43,310 bases of DNA, taken from the IMG/VR virus record IMGVR_UViG_3300025648_000003, positions 1-43,310 of that record, one strand, 5' to 3'. Source of the DNA: a virus. The translations under genes were made by a program, and so were the position numbers. This document shows, in pieces, positions 15,138 to 23,632 of this stretch. Numbering within the stretch: position 1 is the first letter of the stretch; each line of letters starts with the position of its first letter. The notes below the pieces were generated by a model. The model was given only the letters and a program-made list of their open reading frames with translations, had not been told where the DNA came from and searched no databases.

Positions 15138-15352
15138 TATCTTTGACTCACAATGTAAGCGTTGTGTTTATCAACAGCATTAACTTCAAGAAGAATCCAT
15201 AAATCCTCAACACCATAAACAGTATCGAGTTCATGGAGAGTAGCTAGTCTTGATGAAACTACAGTTGCTATCGTTTGCGTGGTGGCTTGATATTCAACGA
15301 TCCTATTGTTGGCTGACCCTGCATTGCGGATTCCGAAGTCGACTTGGTTTCG
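15137..15352 (-). CDS. Frameshift-encoded C-terminal extension of tail assembly chaperone (T part)
   Basis: This frame has no convincing start of its own: its first ATG lies in the overlap with the chaperone gene and has no ribosome site. It joins the chaperone gene in the -1 frame exactly at the slippery heptamer T_TTA_AAC (15352-15358). Translation after the slip continues as RNQVDFGIRNAG and ends DKHNAYIVSQR, adding 71 residues to the first 127 (198 in all). This is the gpG/gpGT (P2 E/E') layout known upstream of tape measure genes. Confidence 0.88.
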   Translation of the reverse strand, partial: RNQVDFGIRNAGSANNRIVEYQATTQTIATVVSSRLATLHELDTVYGVEDLWILLEVNAVDKHNAYIVSQR

Positions 15353-15732
15353 TTTAAAAAAAAATCCATGTGGAGATCCCATATAGCTTTCCTAATAAGT
15401 AACCGAGTTTTTACTTCCTCAATGTCATCTTCAATTAGTGGTCTTTTAATATTTGGAGAGGGGACTACTTGAACACACCCCATCATTTCATCCAAAAGGG
15501 GCTTTGCAGCCTCAAATGGAATCTTCAATAGGTTCATGTAGCCCACCGCCATAAGTCCCGCCATTCCTTGAGCAGCTAGATTATCAGGGATTTCTATACC
15601 AGCATTACCAATGGCTAGAATTACTCTGAAAGCCCAACTTTCAGCTTGTGACGCAGACATTTCAGTGATATGGAATTGCTTACCCTTATCCCTGCCTGTT
15701 TCTGCTATGAAGGCGGATTCTTTTCGTGCCAT
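15268..15732 (-). CDS. Tail assembly chaperone (gpG/E-like), 154 aa
   Basis: This gene lies between tail tube and tape measure, the place of tail assembly chaperones. The helical product starts MARKESAFIAETGRDKGKQF and has ESWAFRVILAIGNAGIEIP, AAQGMAGLMAVGYMNLLKIPFEAAKPLLDEMMGCVQ, which fits phage tail chaperones (cut here for length). Codons 126-127 (TTA AAC) form the slippery site; most ribosomes should continue to the TGA/TAA at 15268, a minority shift -1 to make the 198-residue long form. Both forms would coat the tape measure before tube assembly. Confidence 0.85.
   Translation of the reverse strand: MARKESAFIAETGRDKGKQFHITEMSASQAESWAFRVILAIGNAGIEIPDNLAAQGMAGLMAVGYMNLLKIPFEAAKPLLDEMMGCVQVVPSPNIKRPLIEDDIEEVKTRLLIRKAIWDLHMDFFLNETKSTSESAMQGQPTIGSLNIKPPRKR
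15352..15358 (-). promoter_or_regulatory. Programmed -1 ribosomal frameshift site, TTTAAAC
   Basis: Read on the minus strand in the chaperone frame the codons are GAT TTT TTT TTA AAC, so the heptamer T_TTA_AAC is in the exact X_XXY_YYZ phase. UUUAAAC is one of the best known -1 slippery sequences. It is preceded by a run that makes nine T in total, and the open -1 frame continues for 71 codons to the tape measure start. A 10-base palindrome (AAGTCGACTT) begins six bases downstream; whether it forms a stimulating structure is unclear. Confidence 0.88.
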
Positions 15733-15735
15733 ATA

Positions 15736-16167
15736 TTAAATTGCACCACCAATAATGCGTTGCCAAGTGATTTCATACACCAATGGTTGCAAGGTCTTTT
15801 TAACAGCAGGAAAAGGCGTAGCTGAAGTCAAAAACCCATTTTGCAAGGTATATACCATACTTGTTGAAGGCAAAGTAATTGATCCACTTGCAGAAAATAC
15901 ATCCACAGCAGCATCTTGAGCAGTGCGCCAAGCATCAAACAAAAACACACTTGGACTATCTGCTTGTAAATGGATGGTCATTTTGTATGGAATGAATACT
16001 TTACCAGCACTCAAAATCCCATCAACACCCATCAAGATTTCAGATTGTTGGACAGCTTCACCTTCAAAAGCATCATCTACAGCAAACCCTTGAATTGTTT
16101 GTGGTACAGGAAAGTAATTGTTAATGGCGATAGCCAATACCGAATTAGCCGAGGTTATAGTTGACAT
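15736..16167 (-). CDS. Tail tube protein, 143 aa
   Basis: The product follows the sheath gene by 9 bases. It is beta-rich with VLAIAINNYFPVPQTIQGFAVDDAFEGEAV, EILMGVDGILSAGKVFIPYKMTIHLQADSPS and VFLFDAWRTAQ, which resembles tube proteins coded with DUF3383-type sheaths. It builds the inner tube through which DNA passes. Length (143) fits the tube family. Position between sheath and chaperone is the standard order. Confidence 0.85.
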   Translation of the reverse strand: MSTITSANSVLAIAINNYFPVPQTIQGFAVDDAFEGEAVQQSEILMGVDGILSAGKVFIPYKMTIHLQADSPSVFLFDAWRTAQDAAVDVFSASGSITLPSTSMVYTLQNGFLTSATPFPAVKKTLQPLVYEITWQRIIGGAI

Positions 16168-16176
16168 ATTGTTTCC

Positions 16177-17676
16177 TTATTGAATAACGATAGAAGCAAG
16201 GGTAATCTGCTGTACTGATTCACCATCTTGATAATACAAGGTAATTGGAGGTGATTGACGAGCAGCTCTAGTTTGTGCTGTAGCTGGACTAATTTGTAAG
16301 TAAAAACCTTGAGCAGCAATCGTAGGAGCAGCATTTACACCAGTGGCATATTGAATTTCAGCTGCTTGAGCAGTAGATACATTAATACCAGCACGAATTG
16401 CACCAAAATTAATTGCAGCATTAATTGGATCAAGAGCCGCAGAATAAATCAACGCATTACCTTGACTGTTATAAGGAATTGAACCAACTTGAGTCAATAA
16501 ATTAACCATAGCTAATTGAAGGTTTGCATTGAGCCAAATTTGATTCAAATATGTATCAGCCCATAACCATTCGCCTGATACGGAACCCGGAGTGAACCAA
16601 TTAGCATTGTTTGCTGGATTGTTAGAACCAAATGCGCCATAACAGTTATATCCGTTACTAATAACAGCAGAGTAAGCAGTTGCATTAGTTACTGATGGGA
16701 TCAAACCTGATTGAATTTTAAAGTCCAATGTTGCACGACCATTGAGTCTTGTGAAATTCAAAGAAGCCGCAAATCCACTAGCAAAGGCAGCCAATGTAGA
16801 ATCACCCACATTAGAATAAATTGGTAAAGTGCCAACCAACAATTCAGTTTGTAAATAATTACCAAAAGTTGTGGTGTTGTTAGCAGTCAATGCTCCAACA
16901 TCAGAGTCTTGGCAAATATATAACCAACGAGGGGCAGCAGAGTTTGACCAATTAGCAAAAGCCTCTTTTTCAGACAATGCAGATTCCCAAACAGTAAAGA
17001 AAGTTGCCCAGTTTTGATTTTGAGTCAAAATACCAGCCATGAAAGCAGAAGGAGTAGTAGCATCTGCACCTTGAGAAATCACAGCACCAGTTGCTTGAGT
17101 CAAAAGCATTTCAGTTGCAAAAGTGCTTGTGGTTGCAAAAGTAATAGTTTGAGTTGCACCAGTTGTAGTTGTGGTGAAAATAAAAGCACTATTAATTGAG
17201 CTATAAGTCACAACAAATGGAGGAGTAGTAAATGCAGCTTGAATAATTGTGGCAGCATTACTAAAACTTGTAGCAGAGGTCAAATTAATTGTACCTGATG
17301 TATGGGCAACACCAGCAACACTGATTATCAAAGTGCCTGTGTAAGCTTGCAATTGACCTAAAGTGGTTGAGGCAAATGAACCACTACGTAACCAACCAGC
17401 AATCGAGGTTTCAGGATAATTTGTAATCAACAAAGAACCCGGTAATTGAGTTCCAATGGAGTAACCATTGAAATAAACATTAGCCAAATTGCTTTCAGTG
17501 GATGTAGGACCAAAGTAAGAATTAACGCCAGCTGCATTTGAAAATTCCAAAATAGTTCCATAAGGAGCTAAAGAATTTTGTGTGAGCATCAAGCCATTTA
17601 AATCTACCGCTATACCACCAGCTGATAAAACCGATGGGACTACCTGTACTACTTCTGAAAAAGGAATGGTGCTCAT
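16177..17676 (-). CDS. Tail sheath protein (DUF3383 family)
   Basis: The 499-residue product fits the DUF3383 sheath-like family: N-terminal IPFSEVVQVVPSVLSAGGIAVDLNGLMLTQN (cut for length), GTILEFSNAAGVNSYFGPTSTE, ANVYFNGYSIGTQLPGSLLITNYPE, the WLYICQDSDVGALTANN region and a C-terminal LYYQDGESVQQITLASIVI that would exchange strands with neighbours. It is the contractile outer tube, which makes this phage a myovirus. Second-largest tail gene after the tape measure. Confidence 0.92.
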   Translation of the reverse strand: MSTIPFSEVVQVVPSVLSAGGIAVDLNGLMLTQNSLAPYGTILEFSNAAGVNSYFGPTSTESNLANVYFNGYSIGTQLPGSLLITNYPETSIAGWLRSGSFASTTLGQLQAYTGTLIISVAGVAHTSGTINLTSATSFSNAATIIQAAFTTPPFVVTYSSINSAFIFTTTTTGATQTITFATTSTFATEMLLTQATGAVISQGADATTPSAFMAGILTQNQNWATFFTVWESALSEKEAFANWSNSAAPRWLYICQDSDVGALTANNTTTFGNYLQTELLVGTLPIYSNVGDSTLAAFASGFAASLNFTRLNGRATLDFKIQSGLIPSVTNATAYSAVISNGYNCYGAFGSNNPANNANWFTPGSVSGEWLWADTYLNQIWLNANLQLAMVNLLTQVGSIPYNSQGNALIYSAALDPINAAINFGAIRAGINVSTAQAAEIQYATGVNAAPTIAAQGFYLQISPATAQTRAARQSPPITLYYQDGESVQQITLASIVIQ

Positions 17677-17684
17677 AAAATCTC

Positions 17685-18203
17685 CTAGGGGTTAAATGTT
17701 TGATCGATTGGAGCCAATGCAATATCTACGGCTAACATCGATTGTTGTGAGGTTGAAAGGATTGGGTTGTATTGTAAACTTCCTGCTAATCTCCACCTTT
17801 GTTCGTATTGGTCTTCACCATCAATCAATGGAATCTGAGTAGGATCATCTGCATATAACGGCTGAATATTGGCAGGAAATATCTCTGTCGCATATTCATC
17901 TCGCCATAAAGCTACAGTTTTCATAGCCCATTCTTGGGAGGTCGGACCATAAAAATCTAATTGCATATCGAACTTGGTGGGAGTCAGAATAAACTTGTCC
18001 TGTAAGGTGTATCCATAAGAATCCACATTAAATGACAATCTATCCATCCCAATGTTGTTCATAGCTACAAATCCACCTTTAGGCATAGGTACTCTATTAT
18101 CTTGAGCTTGCACTACTTCTATTTCCGCAGGAAGAAAAGAACGGAAAAATACGACTAAAGCCTTAAATACGTCTTGGTCAATAATATCAATAGTGACTGA
18201 CAT
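17685..18203 (-). CDS. Neck / tail terminator protein, 172 aa
   Basis: I choose the ATG at 18203 (MSVTIDIIDQDVFKAL) with AGGA seven bases upstream; an upstream ATG at 18242 would overlap the previous gene by 37 bases. The product has IEVVQAQDNRVPMPKGGFVAMNN and MDRLSFNVDSYGYTL, then DMQLDFYGPTSQEWAMKTV, the pattern of the LIC_12616-type neck terminator family. It caps the tail tube and sheath and joins them to the head completion ring. Confidence 0.8.
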   Translation of the reverse strand: MSVTIDIIDQDVFKALVVFFRSFLPAEIEVVQAQDNRVPMPKGGFVAMNNIGMDRLSFNVDSYGYTLQDKFILTPTKFDMQLDFYGPTSQEWAMKTVALWRDEYATEIFPANIQPLYADDPTQIPLIDGEDQYEQRWRLAGSLQYNPILSTSQQSMLAVDIALAPIDQTFNP

Positions 18204-18205
18204 AT

Positions 18206-18589
18206 TCAATCCTGTTGTAAGGTAACTATTACATGACACCAATCAGACCAAGTTTCTACAACTTTGGTGATTAACCAATTTCTAACTGTGCCATTAGGAA
18301 CTTCAGGGAAGCGCAATATATCGCCACCAATTTGATCTACTCTTACTACTCCAGCCGCATTGCCGTATAAATAGACTGTTCTCATTACTCCAGTCATATT
18401 CAAACCATCTACTTGCTGTAAGTCGCTTGTAGATAAAGCCTGTACTTGGGCTTCTACTGTCAAAGTAATAGTTGTAGGAGTTCTTTTTCCAGCGTCATCC
18501 GTCACATATCCTGTGGATTGAACCCAATTCACTTGAATATTGTTATTAGTCAAGCGAGTGTATTTATTGGCTAATCCACGCAAATTCAT
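18206..18589 (-). CDS. Head-tail connector / stopper-like protein, 127 aa
   Basis: The product starts MNLRGLANKYTRLTNNNIQVNW, continues STGYVTDDAGKRTP, then AQVQALSTSDLQQVDGLNMTGVMRTVYL and ends WLITKVVETWSDWCHVIVTLQQ. I know this arrangement (LRGLAN, DGLNxxGVMRxVYL, ETWxDWC) from neck-region proteins of myophages of betaproteobacteria, coded between DUF4054 and terminator genes. A role in joining head and tail is inferred from position. Confidence 0.78.
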   Translation of the reverse strand: MNLRGLANKYTRLTNNNIQVNWVQSTGYVTDDAGKRTPTTITLTVEAQVQALSTSDLQQVDGLNMTGVMRTVYLYGNAAGVVRVDQIGGDILRFPEVPNGTVRNWLITKVVETWSDWCHVIVTLQQD

Positions 18590-18591
18590 GA

Positions 18592-19068
18592 TTAATCTTT
18601 CGCCGCAAAATCTGAGCCTGTAGGGGCTACTGAATTGCTAACGCTGGCAAGCATATACCCTGTGTCTACTAATGGCTTGGCAGAGCCTTTTCGTTTGATT
18701 GTGGCAGGGCTATTAGGGGGTGAATAGATTGAACTAATCATGGTTTTAATATCACTAGCCGCTTGCATCCCAACACCATCTAAAACTTGAAAAGCGGTTA
18801 ATTTTCCCATTACGACATGGGGGATTCCTTTTTCTACCAATTTGACCCATTTATCTTTTTGCTGTCTAACTGTGGGACGCATAAATGGTCTAGGAGGAAT
18901 ATTGACAGCAGGAGCACCAAACTCTTGAATTGTAGCTACATAAGCCACGGGAGTTCCCTCAGGATAATTTTTACCTGAAGGAAACCCGATTTGAGCCACC
19001 ATTCCCTTGAATTGTTCAGGAACTCTATTAAAAGTAGCCTTAATCTTATCGAGGTTTAGTTGTTTCAA
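18592..19068 (-). CDS. Neck-region / tail completion-like protein, 158 aa
   Basis: The product has a short helix, then MVAQIGFPSGKNYPEGTPVAYVATIQEFGAPAVNIPPRPFMRPT (given in part: GTPVAYVATIQEFGAP and IPPRPFMRPT), a helix with VVMGKLTAFQVLDGVG and PPNSPATIKRKGSAKPLVDTGYML. The EFGxP..IPPRPFMR and KPLxDTGxM signatures mark the gp10/gpS-like tail completion family of phage necks. Start overlaps the preceding gene (ATGA). Confidence 0.8.
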   Translation of the reverse strand: MKQLNLDKIKATFNRVPEQFKGMVAQIGFPSGKNYPEGTPVAYVATIQEFGAPAVNIPPRPFMRPTVRQQKDKWVKLVEKGIPHVVMGKLTAFQVLDGVGMQAASDIKTMISSIYSPPNSPATIKRKGSAKPLVDTGYMLASVSNSVAPTGSDFAAKD

Positions 19069-19508
19069 AATACACCACCAGCTTTTCTAAAGCCTTGACG
19101 TTCTACCCATCCACCAACATATAAACCCACATTAGAAACCGCTTTAAGCAATACTCTAAGCTGTTGACCATAAGAAGTAGTAGCCAGCCAAAAGCCAAAA
19201 GAAGAAGCTACTGGAGGGGGTGTCAATGAAACATTAACTGATCCTTCAGCCGTTCCTTGAACTAATACAGTAGGAATTCCAGCATTAATTAAAGTAAATG
19301 ATTGCCCTAAATGAGCACACATTAAATCTAAGGCAAGCTGTAATTGAGCTGGAGTCCAAGGGGCATTATTGTCAATATTGAGATAAGCCGTTCCCATAGT
19401 CCACCAACCTTGAAGTTGTGCAGGAGGAAAATCAGTCGTGTTTTCAAAAGCAGGAAACTGATTCCTAAAGGCAACATCATTGAAAGTGGGTTTTGTGGTT
19501 ATAGTCAT
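19065..19508 (-). CDS. DUF4054 head completion protein, 147 aa
   Basis: The product has FNDVAFRNQFPAFENTTDFPPAQLQGWW, a helix WTPAQLQLALDLMCAHLGQSF, and SVNVSLTPPPVASSFGFWLATTSYGQQL, matching DUF4054. The family sits right after major capsid genes in this phage type and is taken as the first connector ring below the portal. Its stop overlaps the next start (ATGA), and its start is overlapped by the upstream gene. Confidence 0.85.
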   Translation of the reverse strand: MTITTKPTFNDVAFRNQFPAFENTTDFPPAQLQGWWTMGTAYLNIDNNAPWTPAQLQLALDLMCAHLGQSFTLINAGIPTVLVQGTAEGSVNVSLTPPPVASSFGFWLATTSYGQQLRVLLKAVSNVGLYVGGWVERQGFRKAGGVF

Positions 19509-19891
19509 TATGCAATCGCAGTTTTTGGAGCGTCTTCTGCGGAATAGTCTGATTCAGTCAAAGGAGCTGATTCATCCTTTAAATTCATGTCAGAAGCAAC
19601 TTTTTCCACATCAGCCGATTTTGCACGAACCACAATGAATCCAGCATCTCTATGCTTTCCGAATACGACATTCTTTTCAAGCTCAGAAAGATCAAAGTCT
19701 GAAACTTCAGTTGCGACACCAATTGGAGTAATTAGACGATCATTTGCCACGCCTGTACCACCTTTAATGAATACTCCATGCCCTTTAATTGGAACATCGC
19801 CACCACCTTGCTCCCAGTTTTGATATAGCTGGTCATTTGCAAGAGTAGAAAAGATGTATGAAGTATTTGATTTGTTTGATTTTGTAGCCAT
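19508..19891 (-). CDS. Hypothetical head-module protein, 127 aa
   Basis: The product starts MATKSNKSNTSYIFSTLANDQLYQNWEQGG, then DVPIKGHGVFIKGGTGVANDRLITPIGV, TEVSDFDLSELEKNVVFGKHRDAGFI, and an acidic C-terminus. It is coded between major capsid and DUF4054 genes. No catalytic motif is visible; the K/G-rich beta centre suggests a small structural or stabilising protein. Family known to me only as a hypothetical capsid-adjacent protein. Confidence 0.7.
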   Translation of the reverse strand: MATKSNKSNTSYIFSTLANDQLYQNWEQGGGDVPIKGHGVFIKGGTGVANDRLITPIGVATEVSDFDLSELEKNVVFGKHRDAGFIVVRAKSADVEKVASDMNLKDESAPLTESDYSAEDAPKTAIA

Positions 19892-19918
19892 TTTAACGAT
19901 TCCTTTTTTTGTTTTGAA

Positions 19919-19940
19919 AGACAGGAGTTTCCTCCCGTCT
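19919..19940 (-). terminator. Hairpin after major capsid gene (attenuator-like)
   Basis: On the minus strand, arms AGACGGGAG and CTCCTGTCT pair over 9 bases (one G-U) around a GAAA loop. It lies 16 bases after the capsid stop and is followed by TTCAAAAC, not by a clean T run. It is therefore more likely a partial terminator or a 3' stabilising stem that raises capsid message relative to downstream genes. Confidence 0.6.
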
Positions 19941-19955
19941 ATTCATCTTACTTTA

Positions 19956-21065
19956 TTAACAACCTGTGTAGCGAACAACACCATAAGGACGTTTGAGCAT
20001 TACACCAGCAGTTGCATTGGCATAATCTTCAACATAGGCTTTGGCTTGTTTCTCAACACCTAATGCTTGGAACTTAGCAGGGCAAACTTGTACCCAAACT
20101 CTTGAATCATCGCTACCACCATCATCAACAGACTCAGCGTACAAATAGAATACGTTTGCACCGCCATTAGCCGCATTGAGCTGTGGAGCTGAAATGACAC
20201 GCAATTTTGGATAAGTTTTGCTCAACCAGTCACGCACCGAGATACCAAAATCAGAAGTTACCGAGAGGTATTGATATACAACTGTTGGCAAAGCCAAAGT
20301 CAATTCAATATCTTCAGGGTTAATAGTGTCTTGGGATTGATTTTGTAACTGAGCTGCAGCGATACGAATATCAGCAATAATTTGGAGGAAAGTTTTACCT
20401 GACCAAACTGTAGCTGGAGAACCCGTACCTGTAGCTGGCAATGTTCCGTAAGCTGGCAAAGATGGATCGTTTAGGAAACCATAAGTCAGGTTAAGACCAT
20501 TGTTGTAGCCGTAGAAACCAACGAGGTTACGTTGAATTTCAAGGGACAAAGCGGCAGAAGCACGTTTTTCAGCAGAAGTGCTTACACGAATGCGTGATGC
20601 ACGAGCTTCTTCTAACATACCTACTTTGATACCTTTTTCAAAACGAATAACTGTTCTGCGTACAAAGTTGGTATTCCATGATGCCAAAGGCACATTGGTA
20701 TAGTCACCATAAGGAACAGCATTACCGATTGGTTCTAAGATACCTTGTACGATTTCTTCATCTTCCCATGAGCCAGTTGTAGTAATACCAACGAGTTCAT
20801 CAATCTTACGAGCCGCAGTAATTACCTTAACAAAGCCGGGCAACCAATTCTGTAAAAACTGAACTGGAGTGGTCATTGATGGGGAAGTTACATCAGCTTG
20901 ATTGGAAGTATCCATCGCCCAAGCCGCCATTTTAACTACTTGGTTTGTTGGAAGGTTAATACCGATTTCGCTTAGAGCCGCATAATCTGCAACGTCTTCA
21001 GCAGACATTTTTACTTGTCCGACTTGACGAGGAGCAATGGAGCTACGTTCAATAGATTTGTTCAT
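19956..21065 (-). CDS. Major capsid protein (DUF2184 family)
   Basis: The 369-residue product shows the DUF2184/HK97-fold pattern: LQNWLPGFVKVITAARKIDELVGI around residues 90-113, GSWEDEEIVQGILEPIGNAVPYGDYTNVPLAS (in part), RRTVIRFEKGIKVGMLEEARASR around 145-167, and a C-terminal PAKFQALGVEKQAKAYVEDYANATAGVMLKRPYGVVRYTG (in part). There is no long N-terminal delta domain, so scaffolding is probably provided by the C-terminal part of the DUF2213 protein two genes upstream. It forms the icosahedral shell. Confidence 0.92.
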   Translation of the reverse strand: MNKSIERSSIAPRQVGQVKMSAEDVADYAALSEIGINLPTNQVVKMAAWAMDTSNQADVTSPSMTTPVQFLQNWLPGFVKVITAARKIDELVGITTTGSWEDEEIVQGILEPIGNAVPYGDYTNVPLASWNTNFVRRTVIRFEKGIKVGMLEEARASRIRVSTSAEKRASAALSLEIQRNLVGFYGYNNGLNLTYGFLNDPSLPAYGTLPATGTGSPATVWSGKTFLQIIADIRIAAAQLQNQSQDTINPEDIELTLALPTVVYQYLSVTSDFGISVRDWLSKTYPKLRVISAPQLNAANGGANVFYLYAESVDDGGSDDSRVWVQVCPAKFQALGVEKQAKAYVEDYANATAGVMLKRPYGVVRYTGC

Positions 21066-21075
21066 TTTTCAGTCC

Positions 21076-21588
21076 TTATTCTGTGATGCGGATAGCAGTT
21101 AAGCCAGTACCGCTAGTTGGATAACGGTAAACTACCGCATTTGGAATTAGTGTGAAACCAACTCCGGCTGCAGAACCAGGAGTACCAGCGTATAGTTGGC
21201 CAGTAGTATCTTGATAGAAAACTATGTCGCCAATATTAGCAGCACCATTCATGGTAACAACGATCGTACCCATGGTCAAGAATTCACCTTGTGAATAAGG
21301 AGGCAAGAACATTGTAGGATCTAATGGAGCACCGCCAACAGCACCATACGAAGCGTAGGCTTTTGGGTTAACCAAAATACCAGCGAATACGTTAGTACCA
21401 TCAACAATAGCACCACCTTGAGTAGCTACGTTAGTAGTATTGGACTTAGTAAATGCCAAGCCAATAGTACCGCCATCAGCGTCAAGAATTAAAGATTCAG
21501 CTCTTTGTGGTCCGTCAACAATCAATTCACCGGGAATACCAAATCCGAGATTGACGTTAACTGTGGATTGGAATGTCGCAGTTGTCAT
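21076..21588 (-). CDS. Structural cement / head decoration protein, 170 aa
   Basis: The beta-rich product (TVNVNLGFGIPGELIVDGPQ, GTIGLAFTKSN, AFAGI-type strand VFAGILVNPKAYASYG, FLPPYSQGEFLTMGTIVVTMNG, IGDIVFYQDTTGQLYAG) fits the phage cement protein family (Gp24-like) coded just before DUF2184 capsids. It would bind outside the capsid lattice and stabilise it against DNA pressure. Gene order protease/scaffold - cement - capsid is standard. Confidence 0.85.
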   Translation of the reverse strand: MTTATFQSTVNVNLGFGIPGELIVDGPQRAESLILDADGGTIGLAFTKSNTTNVATQGGAIVDGTNVFAGILVNPKAYASYGAVGGAPLDPTMFLPPYSQGEFLTMGTIVVTMNGAANIGDIVFYQDTTGQLYAGTPGSAAGVGFTLIPNAVVYRYPTSGTGLTAIRITE

Positions 21589-21590
21589 GA

Positions 21591-23225
21591 TTATTTACCT
21601 TCTAAAAAACGTTGAACGAAATTGCCCTTACGAACGGCTGAATCCATTGCCGCACGACTAGGAGCACCCTTGCCTTTTAAGAACGCTTCTAAAGCAACTA
21701 CACGAGTTTCTTTTGGAGCTTCTAAGCCAAGTTGTTTGCAGCCATATTTAGCCATTTGGTCTAAATCCATATCAGCATGGTCAAAAGCACCGATATGCGC
21801 TGAGAGATGGTCATACAGCTTTGATTGTTTGGCAATATTAGCTTGAACTGTTTTAGCGATCAGAGCTGTGTCCATACCACTACCTCTTTCGCCTTCTTTT
21901 GGCTCAGTAGTAGCACCGCCTTGAGGAATTGGATCAGCTTCTTCATCAGTTGCTTCATCATCAGGCTTTTCTTCATCGCCATCAGGTTCTTCGGTATCCA
22001 TATCAGTTACAGCTTCAACACCAGCAGAACCGAATGATTGACCAGTTAATTCCTGAATCTTTGCCAATTTTGGCATGACTTCTTCGAGGAACTTATGCAC
22101 TTCCTCAAGAGTCATATTGGGTTTTTCAGCCCCTACTTCTTTGTTTTCTTCAGCCATGTTTAAAAACTCCTTATTATCTACAGTGAAAGTGAAATGATCT
22201 AAAACAGCGACTTCTTTACCCATGCGACCATTCTCGACTAGGGCAAGATGATTACCACGAATATCCCGTTGCACATAATCATAAGCCATCCCATTGTAAT
22301 TACTAGGGGCATATTCATATCTGCATCGGTATCCGCAGGATAATTCTTTTTTTCCATTTGCAATTAAATTACTCATTGCTTCTGAAAATACCTTGATGTT
22401 GCCTTTAAGTAAAGTGCCATCAAAATATACGTCTTCTCCAATAACCCCTTGAATGCCTTTATTTTCAGCAGGGGTTAATCCATCATCCTCACCACCAAGC
22501 ATGACATGGTTATCAATCCAAGGAATTAGCTTAAATGAATCTACGCATTCAGGAGTTGAGAGTTCTTCAGGAGAACGGAAAACATAATAGATTTTGTCAG
22601 GGTCGCAATCAGGAGATATTGAACGCCCTGAATAAGGGAAAACACCTACCATTGAAAGTGGATTGTCTTTTACTTCATACCATCCATTAGTATCATACTC
22701 ACGCTTATCCATCGCATTATTACCAGCTTCAACGGCTTTCGCAATTTCTTCGGATTCTTCCTCAATCTTGTGAAACAAGGGGCTTGGTGCATCTTCGATG
22801 GTAGCCCATACGAATTCATCATGTTCCTCATTTAAGTTAGGCTGGAATTCTCCATCGCTACATCCGTAAAGACGTACTTTTCCATCTGAATGGATTAGCT
22901 GTAAACCTGATTCAGGAACGTGCTGAGTTTCTTCCCTAGATTCACGAATAGCACCTTCAATAGGGGATTCGCCTTCTTCTACATGACCACCGGGAAACCC
23001 CCAAGAGCCATCTTTAGTACGTTTCATCCACAATATCTTGTTTTCATTTGTATAAACAATGAAAGCTACATATTTAGAATCAAATTCTTCATCATCTTGA
23101 GCACTTGTTTTACGAGCATTGGAATAGGCAATAGCTAAAGACTGTTTAGGGTCATGCCCTGCCTTGATCAATTCACGAATGTTATTCTGAATGACCTCTT
23201 TGCTTGATCCTTCTTGCAATGGCAT
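21591..23225 (-). CDS. Nudix + DUF2213 (prohead protease-like) + acidic scaffold-like fusion, 544 aa
   Basis: Three parts are visible. Residues 7-40 ([20 protein letters not shown]...) are a short motif common in phage head proteins. Residues about 50-165 form a Nudix hydrolase with an intact Nudix box from G80 to E99 (G80, E86, R94-E95, E98-E99). From about 200 to 355 follows DUF2213, a probable prohead protease, with IDNHVML and KELSCGY holding candidate His and Ser. The last 150 residues are acidic and helical ([16 protein letters not shown]), like a scaffold. The fusion would be processed in the prohead. A working Nudix domain in a head protein is unusual. Confidence 0.85.
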   Translation of the reverse strand: MPLQEGSSKEVIQNNIRELIKAGHDPKQSLAIAYSNARKTSAQDDEEFDSKYVAFIVYTNENKILWMKRTKDGSWGFPGGHVEEGESPIEGAIRESREETQHVPESGLQLIHSDGKVRLYGCSDGEFQPNLNEEHDEFVWATIEDAPSPLFHKIEEESEEIAKAVEAGNNAMDKREYDTNGWYEVKDNPLSMVGVFPYSGRSISPDCDPDKIYYVFRSPEELSTPECVDSFKLIPWIDNHVMLGGEDDGLTPAENKGIQGVIGEDVYFDGTLLKGNIKVFSEAMSNLIANGKKELSCGYRCRYEYAPSNYNGMAYDYVQRDIRGNHLALVENGRMGKEVAVLDHFTFTVDNKEFLNMAEENKEVGAEKPNMTLEEVHKFLEEVMPKLAKIQELTGQSFGSAGVEAVTDMDTEEPDGDEEKPDDEATDEEADPIPQGGATTEPKEGERGSGMDTALIAKTVQANIAKQSKLYDHLSAHIGAFDHADMDLDQMAKYGCKQLGLEAPKETRVVALEAFLKGKGAPSRAAMDSAVRKGNFVQRFLEGK

Positions 23226-23590
23226 TAAATAGTCCTTCCTGTTTGAACAGGTAAATTGGTTACGTTTAATAAAACGGTAGCCTCTCTTGTATTACCTTCA
23301 TTTGTAACAAAAATTGCCCGAATTGTATATAGCTGATTTGTTTGTGGGGTGGGGATCACACCACCCAAAATTTGAACTGCAATAACTTTGCCCACAGCCG
23401 CTACAATTCCATCAGGAAAGGTGATTGGAGTTGTATTAATTCCACCACTTGAAAAGGTCAATCCTGCTTGATCAGCGGCAATACTAGAGATTGTGGTGAT
23501 AGTTTCACCCAAATCTAAGATATTTGAGCAATCAATATCATACCAAATTGACTCTGAAGTTCGTTTCTCTAGGATGTAAACATTAGCCAT
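23225..23590 (-). CDS. Fiber/tail adaptor-like beta protein, 121 aa
   Basis: The product resembles small phage adaptor proteins: [33 protein letters not shown], then [24 protein letters not shown], an Ig-like beta layout with the pattern D-C-S..L..GETI and T.EGNTRE. Such proteins are annotated as fiber-tail adaptors. It lies between the repeat protein and the DUF2213 protein and touches the latter (TAATG). Its presence supports the view that the neighbouring repeat protein is a fiber. Confidence 0.72.
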   Translation of the reverse strand: MANVYILEKRTSESIWYDIDCSNILDLGETITTISSIAADQAGLTFSSGGINTTPITFPDGIVAAVGKVIAVQILGGVIPTPQTNQLYTIRAIFVTNEGNTREATVLLNVTNLPVQTGRTI

Positions 23591-23632
23591 TAGCGATTTA
23601 ACACTCTTTTTTTGGTTAGAATTCCCAATAAT

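Noticed and set aside
15353-15382. An independent ATG start for the 81-residue frame at 15137-15382
   Set aside because: The ATG lies within the chaperone gene without a ribosome site, while a perfect -1 slippery heptamer joins the two frames; the frame is a frameshift extension.
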